NCBI GenBank assembly: GCA_963693085.1 | Contig: OY856412.1 | Coordinates: forward strand, 350,616,957 to 350,680,956 | DNA length: 64,000 nucleotides | Source of the DNA: Alisma plantago-aquatica | Taxonomy: Eukaryota > Streptophyta > Magnoliopsida > Alismatales > Alismataceae | Direction of reading: 5' to 3' | Shown: in pieces, positions 44,996 through 57,269 of the stretch | How the letters are laid out: every line of letters begins with the position of its first letter | Numbering within the stretch: the stretch's first letter is position 1 | The notes under the pieces: generated by a model | What the model was told of the DNA's origin: nothing | Seen by the model: the letters and a program-made list of their open reading frames with translations, nothing else | Database searches by the model: none | Position numbers and translations under genes: made by a program

Positions 44996-46427
44996 TTTGG
45001 AGTAGCTATCAAAACGGTTTTGCTTGGTAATTTTCTTTGGATAAGCATCTAGGATAATGTCAGCATCCCCTTCCTTCGAACAACCAAGAACAGCAACCGT
45101 TCTTGATTGAAATTGCAGCAAAGAAACAAGTATGTATCAAATTGAAGAAAACAATCAACAAAGCATAATTGATTGATGCAATAGCAATGATTAAGGGTTT
45201 GAGTTATAAAACCCGCCTCCAATTGAGCTCCAAAGCTTCAAGATCACGCCATTAATGGTGGATGAAGCTCTAGAAACTCCCCCTAAACTCGTCCTCAAGC
45301 TTTTGGATGAAACAGTTGGCTAGGGTTGAAGAGGAGATCAAAATAAGAAGAAATCAATGATTTATTTTTGATTTCCACCATGGAATCAAGGAGAACGAAG
45401 GTCAAGGACCTTACCAACAGGTTGGGGTAGTCCTCCTGCTCCTCCACAGCTCCTTAGTCGTTTTCCAAGCAAGAGGAAAGAAAAGAATCCGAAATAGCCT
45501 TTGTTTTGGCTTGGTAAAGGTACTTTTATAAGAAAATTGATGAGAGAGAAAATGCATTATTAAAATGCATTAAATTCCAAAAATATGGCCGCCTCTTCCC
45601 CCTCAAATTCCCCTCAAAATCCTTAAGGACGAGGCTATCTTAATTGCCTCTTATTCTTCTTCATTATCCATGATTTAAAGAAAATCAAATTAAGCACCTT
45701 AATGCTTATTATATTAATATCCATATGTGAGTGGGTTTTCTTTTCCTTATAATAATGGTGAGTGGAATTTCACCTCCTTAGGATATTTTCGTTCCTTATC
45801 TTGGAAAAAGAACGTCCATCCTTGTTCAAAATCAACCAATAACATTTTGGTTGAAGGCCCTTTAATTAATACATTCATTTTTGCCCTAATTTGAATTAGG
45901 GTTTCACTTATGATTAAATCTTGATTATTTTAATATCAAGATTCTCTCTCCTCCAACTTAATTCAAATGAGGCACCCCTCTCAGTTTCGTTGCTCTACAT
46001 GATGCCAAGGAACATTAAGGACCTTATTGAAGTGGTAATTTGCATATTGAACCCTAGGTTTTGGGTAAATTGCACATTACACCAAAACTAGGTTTTCATG
46101 AACATACATTGCTTTATCAGCTCTTTCTTGGTATTCAGGCTTCCATATGCCATACCTCAGCATCATCTTTACTCTCATGATGCTTCTACACATGAGGAAC
46201 ATATTATCATGCACAATTTGCACTTAAACCCCTCAACTTGGGTAATTTGCACTTTAGTCCAAAACAGGCAAAACATTGATTTCAACAATGTTCAAAAAGG
46301 ACTAGAATTGCAATATAAGTTCCTCTTGAACCCTATTTACCTTTCACAAAATAAGATTAAGCATTTAATCATCTTTCTTAATCAAAACACCTAGGGTTAA
46401 AGTATAACCCAGGTCAGGGGTGTTACA

Positions 46428-48037
46428 AATTATAAACCCCTAACAAGGATTTCGTCCTCGAAATCCAGATAAAGGAAGACAAATGTATTTTATTCATCAT
46501 ACTATCTAGTCTTCACATATCATCTCCTTATTATAGAGACACCATAAAACTTTGATCAGCACCAAGTGTTTCCATACAAGATTCTCATAGAATCAACACA
46601 CAAGGCACATGCCCCACTGTCCCTCATCATTGACTATAGAGTCAATTTTGTGTCAAATAACACTTTTCTTATTCAGAGAAGCATCGTACATTCTTTATTA
46701 ATATCATGTTTATGCAGAGCATAAACCCCTAACATATAATGTTCATATTATTATAATCAGACTAATTTCACAGTTGACCACTCTAGGTAGCCAACCTAAC
46801 CCATCTGATAACTCTCAGATACCAGAATCTTTCACCTTGGTATCTATCACATGTGTTGGAAACACATCATATATATCTCTTCCTTTCATCTTGGAACGTT
46901 AATTGTTTCATGTCCTCATCTTGGGACCAAAGTCCAAGATAACTGATACTTTTCTAAGTATCCATCACATGAACACATTTATCTTATGCACATCAAGTGT
47001 CCTAAGACCCACTTGATTGCCATGTCCCTGAAAGGAAAGAAAACAAGGATTCATATTCCTCTTATTAATTTATGTATTTTCAATTATTCATAAACCATTT
47101 ACTTTTTATCTCATCCTAGGTTCCTTGCCTTTAGCATTGAAATTTGTAAGGATGATTGCATGTCATTATCCCTTTCTTTATTATTATCTAGCATGTTTAT
47201 GATCATCTCATGATCTCATCACAATTCCCATTTCCTCATTATGGGAAAGATCTTTATTATGCTTGCAACATTGTTGAACAGGGTTCATCTCCCTCATTCT
47301 TATTCTTATCTTATGAGGAGTACACTTTTAGTTCCACATACAACATGCTCATCTGAGATTATCTCAGACTTCTCTTTCTTATGCATAGGATATGACACAT
47401 TTATTCATTCCATATTCTTGATTCATGATACTCATTTGATTGTCTCAGAATGACTACTTGATCAGAGCAATCAAAAAGACAACAATCTAAGAGTTTCCAT
47501 ACCCACTTTATCATCAATAGTTGTATACCTGGCCGGGGTATATAAATACTGAGATTAGGTAGTATGCACTTTATTTGCAATCATATTCCTCACTTTTAAT
47601 ATCATTATACACACAGGACTTTCCCTTGTTCCAACATGACTAAGTCATTTAGGAACTCTGTTAAAGCTCAAACTTCTGTATTAAGGACTGATAACCTAGA
47701 TCGTAAAGCTAGTATCCAGTCCACTATATGCATTACTGTTGCCCTAATCTGCCCAATAGTAATACTTAAAGAAAGATTTTATTATCATAAATAGATCAAC
47801 TAGGAGACTCTTAGGCAATTGTCTCTCTCTTACCTGCTCCCATGCACCTCTTCTTGGTGCAATATTGCTGCTCTCAGCAGCAATCTCCTCATGTGACCCA
47901 GTCATCTTTAAGTTCTTCTTCTCTTATATGAGCAGAAGACATTATCAAATACACTAGATGATACCAGAACAGACTCTACTACCTTAGTCCTATGTCTCTG
48001 TAGACTCAGCAAACCTAGAGCTCTGATACCACTAAAT
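46428..48037 (-). other. LARD-1 internal region (non-coding)
   Basis: It holds 1610 bp with no Gag- or Pol-like frame. The left end reads, on the minus strand, GAGGACGAAATCC then GTTAGGGGTTTATAATT before the LTR (end-word and polypurine tract of Tekay/Del-like elements). The right end carries the primer site. Between them is AT-rich sequence that I do not recognise. Confidence 0.85.
48020..48031 (-). other. Primer-binding site of LARD-1 (initiator Met)
   Basis: The minus strand reads TGGTATCAGAGC, six bases from the right LTR. The adjoining AACCTAGAG word is shared with fragment E. Confidence 0.93.
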
Positions 48038-51000
48038 TGTAGCATCCAACTAACAAAAACATAATTAACTAATGCGGAAGTGTTCACTAAGCAGCGGATT
48101 ACAGAAAATCACTAAAAATTAAAACCTTTTTCAAAGAGACCCAATCATAGGAAAACTCTTTCAACAATAACCAATGTATTACATTTACATCATGGTTCAT
48201 AAGTATATATCTTATACCATCTCTTCTCGAGGGTTACAACATCAACTGTCTTGTTAAAAGCTAAACACAGACATCATAATAACCTCGAGGCATCAAGCCA
48301 AAAATCTCAAAACGATACATTAAAAGCACTAAGTACTAACTCTGAGGACCTGAGAGTACAGAGACGACACATAGGACTTCTATCTACAAAACACGACAGA
48401 CAGCATACTCAACATGAGTTGTAACTACTGTCCCTATTGCTGCTGATGTTCTTCCTCTGCAAGATATTCTCAGTCCCTTTCGCACTCGTCCACCTAAAAA
48501 TATTGGTTCCCACGGGGGTGAGACAATTGAAAATTGCCCCAGCGAGAGATATAACTCTCTGCCAGAAACATCATTATTTTAGTTTAATTAATATAAAACT
48601 GAGAAGAGGATAAGCAGTTTAGATCATTCTCATCTTTTAAAGTATTACACCTATCTATGATTGAACACTAATTCATCTATTCTCTTTATAAGAAATAGAA
48701 AGAACGTGTATAACATTTATCTACCATACATTTTCAACATCTCAAGCTTTGCTCATGTCATTCATTATTCTGATGTGTCACCCATGATTCATTCTTGTTT
48801 CTATTTGTTGGCCTTAGCCAATCTGCTAAACAGGTATTCACTTATGCCAAACATGTGATTATATAAATTATCATGTCTTATTTAAGCATTAAAGTATATC
48901 AATCAGGTATAAATGTTTCAGGCATTGGACTATACCAATCCCGATTACACAACCAGGAATTGGACTTTAACCAAACCTAATTACAGGCATTAAGCCTCTG
49001 TCATGTATTTCTAATTATAGAGGCATGGATAGCATGCGAAACATAACTATCAACATGAGATATCTAGCATCATGATTATAATCAACAGTAGCAGTAGGAT
49101 ATCAACATAAGCATGACTATTGTATGTACACATTTACAGTCTTATGCATATCCACAACATAAGTATAATTACTATCTCTTAGTTGCACTAAGCATCATCT
49201 TTATGTAAAGAGAACAAACAAGGGTTATCATCCAATGTGAAGCGTCATATATAACCCTAAACAGATATGCTATACGGCTGTATTATATCTTTTATTATGT
49301 CCTGAGGAAATTGAGGATACCACTCAAAATCCAATTGACCACTGCTAAGTCAAAATCAGTGCCATACAAGATCTAGGAAGAGCCGGACTCCTAAGATCTT
49401 CTCCGCCCCCGGTCAGTACGGGTCCGCCACAGTGACACAAAAGGTCAAGCTGCTAACAGCCTAGTCTGTCCTTGGTACAGGTCACGGCACTAGTGAAAGA
49501 GGTGGGTACACATACCCTACCATCTGCAGTTGTCCTCTAATATCATCACATATATAATCACCGAGACACGACCGCAGCCGTTCTCAACTAAGGGCTAGGT
49601 ATGACCGCAGTCATCCTCCCTAAACACTTGAATTTAGGATGACAAGCACCCCGCATACTCATCAGTATGTGCTCCGAGTTTCCCTTAGGAATACTCGTTT
49701 CACCATCTGGTAAGTTCTGACACTCAGATGGATCTATGGCACATGACACTACATGATTAGAGTTGCACTTGATTAGTTATGCCAATTGGGTGAACTAAGG
49801 CTGCATCAAACAAGTGGACATACAAACCCTAATTCACTTCTAGCAAGCATATAAATATCAAAACCTGAAAAGATATAAAACATATGAAACATAATTTCTC
49901 ATCTCAGCATCACATGGTAATATTCACTTGCCATTCATGAGACTACACCAGTCATCATGCTATCACATGATATAAATCCTTTTCACAATATCACAGGGTA
50001 TCAACCCTTATCAACATAAGAGGAATACACCTCATTCAGGGATCAACCATGCCCAAAGGTCATTAAGACCATCATACTATCACATCAATTAGGGTTTCAT
50101 GTTCATTTTATCAATCCAACCCTAATATATTGTTCCATACATCTAGGAGCATCCATCGACATTACAAGTATTTAATATTCTTATCATTTATCATTATATG
50201 ATCATCAACACAAGGTATGAGTTTATCTCTCATCCTTATCATGGTATGATTACATCATACTCATTTTAGATTACTTATCAAGTATGTTAAACTCATTACA
50301 TTTCATTGTAACAATTTACATAACACTCTCCTTGTGTATCTTATCCTAAAATATTGGATTTGAGATGCATCAAGGTATATCAACCCTGAAATGCTAAATG
50401 TGATATCTATCATGTCTCAATGTATCACTTCCCTCATCACTTCTATCTTACATGAGTTTATTAACTTATCTTATAATAAGTAATTTCACATCTTAATACT
50501 TTCATCCACCAACCTATCACCTTTACCATGATGTGCATAGATCACACACAAGGATTGTCCAACTATCTTCAATGATATGGACTCATCTCAAATTAAGGCA
50601 TTTCCTGTTATAAGGTTGCCTATAGTCAACCACTTGAGATATTTCATCATTATAGGGTATTACTCATTATTTCATCATTAAGGTTTACTCATATCATTAC
50701 CCAGACATTAGGGTTATGATTTATCATCATATTGCCCATGATTAGAATTCCATGCACTATAGCCCAAATTTAGGGTTTACATAGCTTTACTCTGTGTTAG
50801 GTTTATGGTTTCATATGACATCGCCCTCAATTAGGGTTTCACATGGAATCATCCTCAATTAGAGTTTCTCATTGAATCACCCTCAATTAGGGTTTCACTA
50901 ATCATCCCAATTAGGATTTCATTCAATTACCCATAAATTAGGGATTCATTATTCATCCAATTAGGGTTTGGCATTTCATTGCCTTAAATTAGAGTTACGC

Positions 51001-53320
51001 AAGTCATTACCCTTAATTAGGATTACACTATTACCCTTAATTAGGGTTACACTATTACCCTAGATTAGGGTTTTACTCAGAATTTCCCTAAATCAGGGTT
51101 AGGGTTCGTTAACCTACTCAATTAGGGTTTCTTGATCTCTTTACTAAGGATCCTACCCTAAATCACCATATGAATCATACTCATGTATGAATTCATTTCT
51201 ATCATTCTCTCCACTTGATTTGGTTACATCAACCATCCGATCAAATACAAACAACTATGTTTGACATAGTTATTGCTTCCATAAACAATTAGGGTTTGCT
51301 TAATTGAATAACCTTCAACTCACGATTCCTTGGGAGTTAATCACTCAAATTTGGTGAGTCATTAGAACACATAATTAGGAACAGTAATACAAAACAGTAA
51401 ACCCTTGGTAAACGCATTCAAACGGTCTTGAGACCGTTTACTCAAAAAGGTCAATTAAATCAGGTTGAAAATCAGCACTTAATTCAATTAGGTTTCCCTA
51501 ATTGATTAGGCTTCAACTCACGATTCCTTGGGAGTTAATCCCTCAAATTTGGTGGGTCATTAACCAAAATCATTATAAACAGGAATCCTAAACGGTCAAT
51601 GCTTGGTCAACACACTAAAATGGTCTTGAAACCGTTTTCCCAAACAGGTCAAGTTGATCAGGTTGAAAATGAGCATTTAATTCAATTCGATTTATCTAAT
51701 TGATTGGCCTTCAACTCACGATTACTTTGGAGTTCACCCCTCAACTTTGGAGGGTCATTAGCCTACATAATTAGGAACAATATTCCCAAACGGTCAACGC
51801 TTGGTCAACCATATCAAACGGTCTTGAAACCATTTTCCCAAACAGGTCAAGTTGATCAGGTTGAAAATCAGCATTTAATTCAATTCGATTTGGAGTAGCT
51901 ATCAAAACGGTTTTGCTTGGTAATTTTCTTTGGATAAGCATCTAGGATAATTTCATCATCCCCTTCCTTCTAACAACCAAGAACAGCAACCGTTCTTGAT
52001 GGAAATTGCAGCAAAGAAACAAGTATGTATCAAATTGAAGAAAACAATCAACAAAGCATAATTGATTGATGCAATAGCAATGATTAAGGGTTTGAGCTAT
52101 AAAACCCACCTCCAATTGAGATCCAAAGCTTCAAGGTCACTCCATTAATGGTGGATGAAGCTCTAGCAACTCCCCCTAAACTCGTCCTCAAGCTTTTGGA
52201 TGAAAAAGTTGGCTAGGGTTGAAGAGGAGATCAAAATAAGAAGAAATCAATGATTTATTTTTTATTTCCACCATAGAATCAAGGAGAACGAAGGTCAAGG
52301 ACCTTACCGACAGGTTGGGGTAGTCCTCCTGCTCCTCCACATCTCCTTAGTCGTTGTCCAAGCAAGAGGAAAGAAAAGAATCCGAAATAGCCTTTGTTTT
52401 GGCTTGGTAAAGGTACTTTTATAAGAAAATTGATGAGAGAGAAAATGCATTATTAAAATGCATTAAATTCCAAAAATATGGCCGCCTCTTCCCCCTCAAA
52501 TTCCCCTCAAAATCCTTAAGGACGAGGCTATCTTAATTGCCTCTTATTCTTCTTCATTATCCATGATTTAAAGAAAATCAAATTAAGCACCTTAATGCTT
52601 ATTATATTAATATCCATATGTGAGTGGGTTTTCTTTTCCTTATAATAATGGTGAGTGGAATTTCACCTCCTTAGGATATTTTCGTTCCTTATCTTGGAAA
52701 AAGAACGTCCATCCTTGTTCAAAGTCAACCAATAACATTTTGGTTGAAGGCCCTTTAATTAATACATTCATTTTTGCCCTAATTTGAATTAGGGTTTCAC
52801 TTATGATTAAATCTTGATTATTTTAATATCAAGATTCTCTCTCCTCCAACTTAATTCAAATGAGGCACCCCTCTCAGTTTCGTTGCTCTACATGATGCCA
52901 AGGAACATTAAGGACCTTATTGAAGTGGTAATTTGCATATTGAACCCTAGGTTTTGGGTAAATTGCACATTACACCAAAACTAGGTTTTCATGCACATAC
53001 ATTGCTTTATCAGCTCTTTCTTGGTATTCAGGCTTCCATAAGCCATAACTCAGCATCATCTTTACTCTCATGATTCTTCAACCCATGAGGAACATATTAT
53101 CATGCACAATTTGCACTTAAACCCCTCAACTTGGGTAATTTGCACTTTAGTCCAAAACAGGCAAAACATTGATTTCAACAATGTTCAAAAAGGACTAGAA
53201 TTGCAATATAAGTTCCTCTTGAACCCTAATTACCTTTCACAAGATAAGATTAAGCATTTATTCATCTTTCTTAATCAAAACACCTAGGGTTAAAGTATAA
53301 CCCAGGTCAGGGGTGTTATA
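48038..53320 (-). repeat. 5' LTR of LARD-1 (5283 bp)
   Basis: It is a close copy of 41136-46427. The right terminus has decayed from TGTTACA to TGTTATA. The telobox-like stretch and the three 197-bp units are retained, with independent changes in the inverted repeats (for example AAACCATTTTCC at about 51828). Confidence 0.92.
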
Positions 53321-53325
53321 GTTCT

Positions 53326-53506
53326 ATCCGTGTAGGCCAACTTCGTTGCACACCTTTGTGCAGCGGGACATCGCCGGACTTGCCCCGTGATAAGGTATAT
53401 CCTACAAACACTCCTTCTGAATACGTTGTTGTCGACGAGATCCTATTTCGGGTTGTGTGGATTTTTGTTGCTTCCGTCGTGCATGTTTTCTCCATAAAAC
53501 CCAATA
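53326..53506 (+). repeat. 5' LTR of copia-B, right part
   Basis: It continues the U5 part after LARD-1 and matches 60759-60939. It ends CCCAATA, decayed from CCCAACA, one base before the primer site. Confidence 0.88.
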
Positions 53507-53507
53507 G

Positions 53508-53519
53508 TGGTATCAGAGA
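53508..53519 (+). other. Primer-binding site of copia-B (initiator Met)
   Basis: TGGTATCAGAGA matches the standard site at 11 of 12 bases and sets the plus orientation. Confidence 0.9.
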
Positions 53520-55109
53520 AGCGTCGATCTACGCCGTATTTGGATTCGTTTCAATATGATTGAATCGATGTATACTGTTTTTATGTTGCATATGATGCGA
53601 ATTTAAATTGCTAATGTGCAAATCTAAACCTAATTCCACATAAGTGCACGGAAGTTTTGGATGGGGTCGACTATGAAAAATATTTATTTTCCTAAGTGCA
53701 CGGAAGTTAAATTCCGTAGACCTTTCAGGGGCTCTGCCCCTGAATCCCCACAATGGGGTGCTGCCCCTGTGTACCCCGCATAGTCTATGTGGGAGTCAAT
53801 TTTTTTTATGGGGAATGTCCCGCATTACAAGTACTGCAATTTTAATATGTATATATGTATATGTAGATATGCCTATGATAGCATACATGTCGCCTTTAAA
53901 ATTTGTTTTATGTGGTGAATGCATGCACGGTTATGGCCTAGTATCCCCTTTTATGAATGTTGTGAATGAATGTGGATGTCAATCTTGTGGATATGTTTGT
54001 TTGTGAATACTATGGATGTATAATGGTTGCATATGGATCCTTTGTATAAAGTATTCGGTGTGCATGTCGAGCCTCATCACTTATTTCAAAGTGTAATTAA
54101 TTCTTTCCCTTTATATTTGTACTCATATGATGTAATAGAGATAGGATTTGTTTTAGTCTTTGTAAACTTGATGTTTTGAGGCCACTTGAAGATCCAACTC
54201 CAAGGAGTGTCCATGGAGAAGCACCGTGAAGATCTAATTCCAAGAAGCAACATGATCGTCCATGGAGAAGTAAAAAGAAGATCCAATTCCAAGAAGCCAC
54301 TTGAATTTCCAACCTCACAAAGCATCCATGAAGTTGTTCATTGTAATGTTGATCATTACATGCTTACAGGTTGATTCACAGGTGTTGCATGAGATGCATA
54401 AGACCATAGGTGGACCGTAATCCTTTTTTGCTCCAAAGGATTACAATAGTATGGCCATAACCAATGTATTTTTGTTTGTGTGCATGTCTATTGTTTGTGG
54501 TTGTGGATTTAGTAGTATATGATACGTACTATAAGTATGTGGTGTTTGGATATGTATATGTATTAATAAAACCCCTCAATTAATAATATTAAGTTTTAGT
54601 TGCCTTCCATAAAGCAACACACATGAAAAGCTTGATCAACCATTTATGGGCACACCTTCGCGTGGTACACTGTCTATCTCGTGGAAGTGTGATGGTGGGT
54701 GTGTGGGTCTGCCTCCGCAGGGTGCACACTCATCATGTTGGCTTATGGGTTGGACTTAACTTGGGAACCTTGGTAGGATCAAGTACCTAGAGGCACACAA
54801 ATGCATCATGGCAAGGAGTTGTGCATGATCATCTATCCAAGAGTTGCATATGATGCAATTGGCAAAAGTTGCCTACCTTAGTATTTGGTCTTTGACACCG
54901 ACGTTGGTTGGGCATTGATCCAATTATTTTGGGTCTTGGCTCACTAGAAGGTTGTGCGTTGCAATATTCCGAGTTGATAGTGAGGGCCATCAATTTGAAT
55001 AAAATAGTGGGAGAGTAATTAATTAAAGGCCTAATTAATCTCGTTTATCAAATCTTTACAAGTCAAAATATTTTGGACTCCATGTAAATTTTTCTTTTGT
55101 AGAAATCAA
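53520..55109 (+). other. Long leader of copia-B
   Basis: This is a 1.59-kb leader related over its length to that of copia-A. It holds a direct repeat AAGTGCACGGAAGTT (about 53642 and 53694), a foldback CAGGGGCTCTGCCCCTG (53727-53743), and the 66-bp repeat relic at 54186-54310. No long frame precedes gag. Confidence 0.8.
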
Positions 55110-55937
55110 ATGGCAAACAACACTCACACTTTCTCATTGCGATCGGTCCTTGATAAGGACAAACTTACCGGAACCAACTTTCAAAACTGGTTTAGGACGC
55201 TGAGAATTGTTCTCACACATGAACGTAAGCTCTATGTCCTTGAAACACCAGAGCCAGCGGAACCCGTCGCAAATGCGCCCAAGGCTGAAAAGGATGCTTA
55301 CAAGAAGCACCTTGATGATGTCGTGGATGTCAAGTGACTGATGTTGTGCTCAATGAACTATGAGTTACGAGAGAAACATGAGAACCTGAATGTCATGAAG
55401 ATGGTAACACATCTCAAGAACATGTATCAACATCAAGCAAGAAAGGAGAGATATGATGTCTCAAAGGCTTTGTTCAAAAGCAAGATGAAAGAGGGAGACT
55501 CAGTTGGCACCCATATACTCACTTTGATTGGGTACGTGGAAAGCCTATCCAAGCTGGGATTTCCCCTAGGTCAAGAGTTGGCCACAGATGTGATTCTACA
55601 ATCGTTTCCTAAATCATATAGTCATTTTGTCATGAACTACAATATGAACAATTTTGACAAGCCGTTGTCCGAATTGTTGGGCATGTTGAGGACAGCTGAA
55701 GCACAGATGAAGAAAGACAAGCCCAAGTCTTTGATGATGATCAGCGAGGCAAAGGGAAAGTCAAAAGGAAAAGGCAAGGCTAAGAAAGGTTCTAAAGACG
55801 GGCAGAAGCCGAAGTCATACGCACGCAAAGCTAAAGGTGGGATCTCCAAAGAAGGCAATTGTCACCATTGTCACCAAGCTGGACATTGGAAAAGAAACTG
55901 TCCTCTCTACCTGGAGGAATTGAGGAAGAAGAAGTAG
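55110..55937 (+). pseudogene. gag: gag of copia-B (one in-frame TGA, ends in TAG)
   Basis: MANNTHTFSLRSVLDKDKL opens the frame, as in copia-A. TGA at 55335-55337 replaces the Cys codon (TGC) of copia-A; the frame continues with LMLCSMNYELREK, YDVSKALFKSKMKEGDS and a Lys/Gly-rich basic stretch. The zinc knuckle CHHCHQAGHWKRNC (55860-55901; C-X2-C-X4-H-X4-C) is intact, unlike that of copia-A. TAG at 55935-55937 stands where copia-A has CAG, so Gag and Pol were probably one polyprotein. Gag would form the particle and bind RNA. Confidence 0.9.
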
Positions 55938-57269
55938 GGGATAGAGATCTCCACTTCAGGTATATATGTTATTGAGATAAACTTAAATAGTTCTTCATCA
56001 TGGGTACTGGATACTAGATGTGGATCTCACATATGTTCTAATATGCAGGATATGATAAGAAGTAAGCCTTTATGAAAGGACCAAGTCAAGTTGCGGGTCG
56101 CTAATGGAGCAAGAGTTTCTGCCACCACAGTTGGAGTTATGAGTTTATCTTTGCCTACGAGCCTTGTAATAGAATTAGAGAATTGCTATTATGTACCTTC
56201 CATTAATAGAAATATTATTTCTGTATCTTGTATGGACAAGAGTGGATTTGAGTTTCACATTAAGTATGGAATTATATATATTTCTAAAGATGAGATCTTT
56301 TATGGCAATGTCCCTATGTCTTATGGTATCTACTTGTTAGAACTTGAGACTAGCATATACAACGAAAATACTAAAAGGTTAAAACTTGAAAACTCAAACA
56401 AAACATATTTGTGGCATTGTTATCTTGGGCACATAAACGAGAAGAACATATCTAGACTCCATAAGGATGGTTATCTAGACTCTTTTAATTTTGAATCATT
56501 AGAGACATGTGAGGCATGTTTATTAGGGAAGATGACCAAGACTCCTTTCACTGGACACAGTGAGAGAGCCAGTGATCTGCTAGGGCTCATACATACAAAT
56601 GTATGTGGACATTTTAGATCAAATGCTAGAGGAGGCTATCAATACTTCATTACCTTCACTGTTGACCTCAGTAGGTATGGCTATGTATATCTTACAAAAC
56701 ACAAGTCAAAAACTCTTGAAATGTTCAAGACTTTCATGAATGAAGTAGAGAAGCAACTTGATAAGAGTATTAAAGCACTTCGTTCATATCGAGGTGGCGA
56801 ATACTTACGCCAAGAGTTTGAGGACCTTCTGAGAGACTGTGATATTGTATCACAATGGAATCCACCTGGTACACCACAACATAATGGTGTGTCACAAAGA
56901 AGGAATCGTACATTATTAGACATGGTACGATCAATGATGATTTCAGTCGAACTTCCAATATCGTTTTGGGGATATGCTCTTGAAACTACAACGTTTACAC
57001 TTAACCATGTACCTTCCAAATCGGTTCAAAAGACACCATATGAGATATGGAATGGGAATCGTCCCAATTTGTCTATGTTAAAGATTTGGGGATGTGAAGC
57101 TTATGTTAGGAAACAATTTCCTGAAAAGCTTAGACCCAAATCAGAAAAATGCTATTTTGTTGGATACCCCAAGGAAACTCGGGGATACTACTTCTACACA
57201 CCAACTGACAACAAAGTCTTTGTTGCTAGGACTGTTGTATTTCTTGAAAAGAAATTTATTTCTAAATGA
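55938..57269 (+). pseudogene. pol: Protease-integrase of copia-B; all catalytic triads altered
   Basis: The protease segment SSSSWVLDTRCGSHIC has Arg (AGA, 56016-56018) for the Gly of DTG. TGA at 56073-56075 follows where copia-A has CGA. The pre-integrase finger WHCYLGHINEK and CEAC is present. In the integrase core the three catalytic positions are N170 (AAT, 56598-56600), Y233 (TAT, 56787-56789) and Q269 (CAA, 56895-56897), counted from 56091, where copia-A has Asp, Asp and Glu. The 392-codon stretch from 56091 is otherwise open and well conserved up to a TGA at 57267. Neither enzyme should work. Confidence 0.9.

Larger units (their letters stand above)
41136..46427 (-). repeat. 3' LTR of LARD-1 (5292 bp)
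   Basis: Plus-strand ends are TGTAGCATCC and GGGGTGTTACA. It contains a telobox-rich stretch (43870-44400) and three 197-bp tandem units (44400-44995). Open frames are short and unlike known proteins; the longest (41349-41711, 120 codons) is not kept open in the other LTR. Confidence 0.92.
41136..53320 (-). mobile_element. Non-coding giant-LTR element LARD-1, nested in the copia-B LTR
   Basis: It is 12,185 bp, flanked by gttct at 41131-41135 and 53321-53325. LTRs of 5292 and 5283 bp enclose only 1610 bp, so the LTRs make up about 87% of the element. The primer site (48020-48031) lies next to the right LTR and the end-word GAGGACGAAATCC next to the left, so it reads on the minus strand. No gag or pol is present. 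LTR divergence is about 1-2% over the parts I compared, with one 9-base indel near 42626, so it is one of the youngest insertions here. It must depend on proteins from another gypsy element. Confidence 0.93.
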
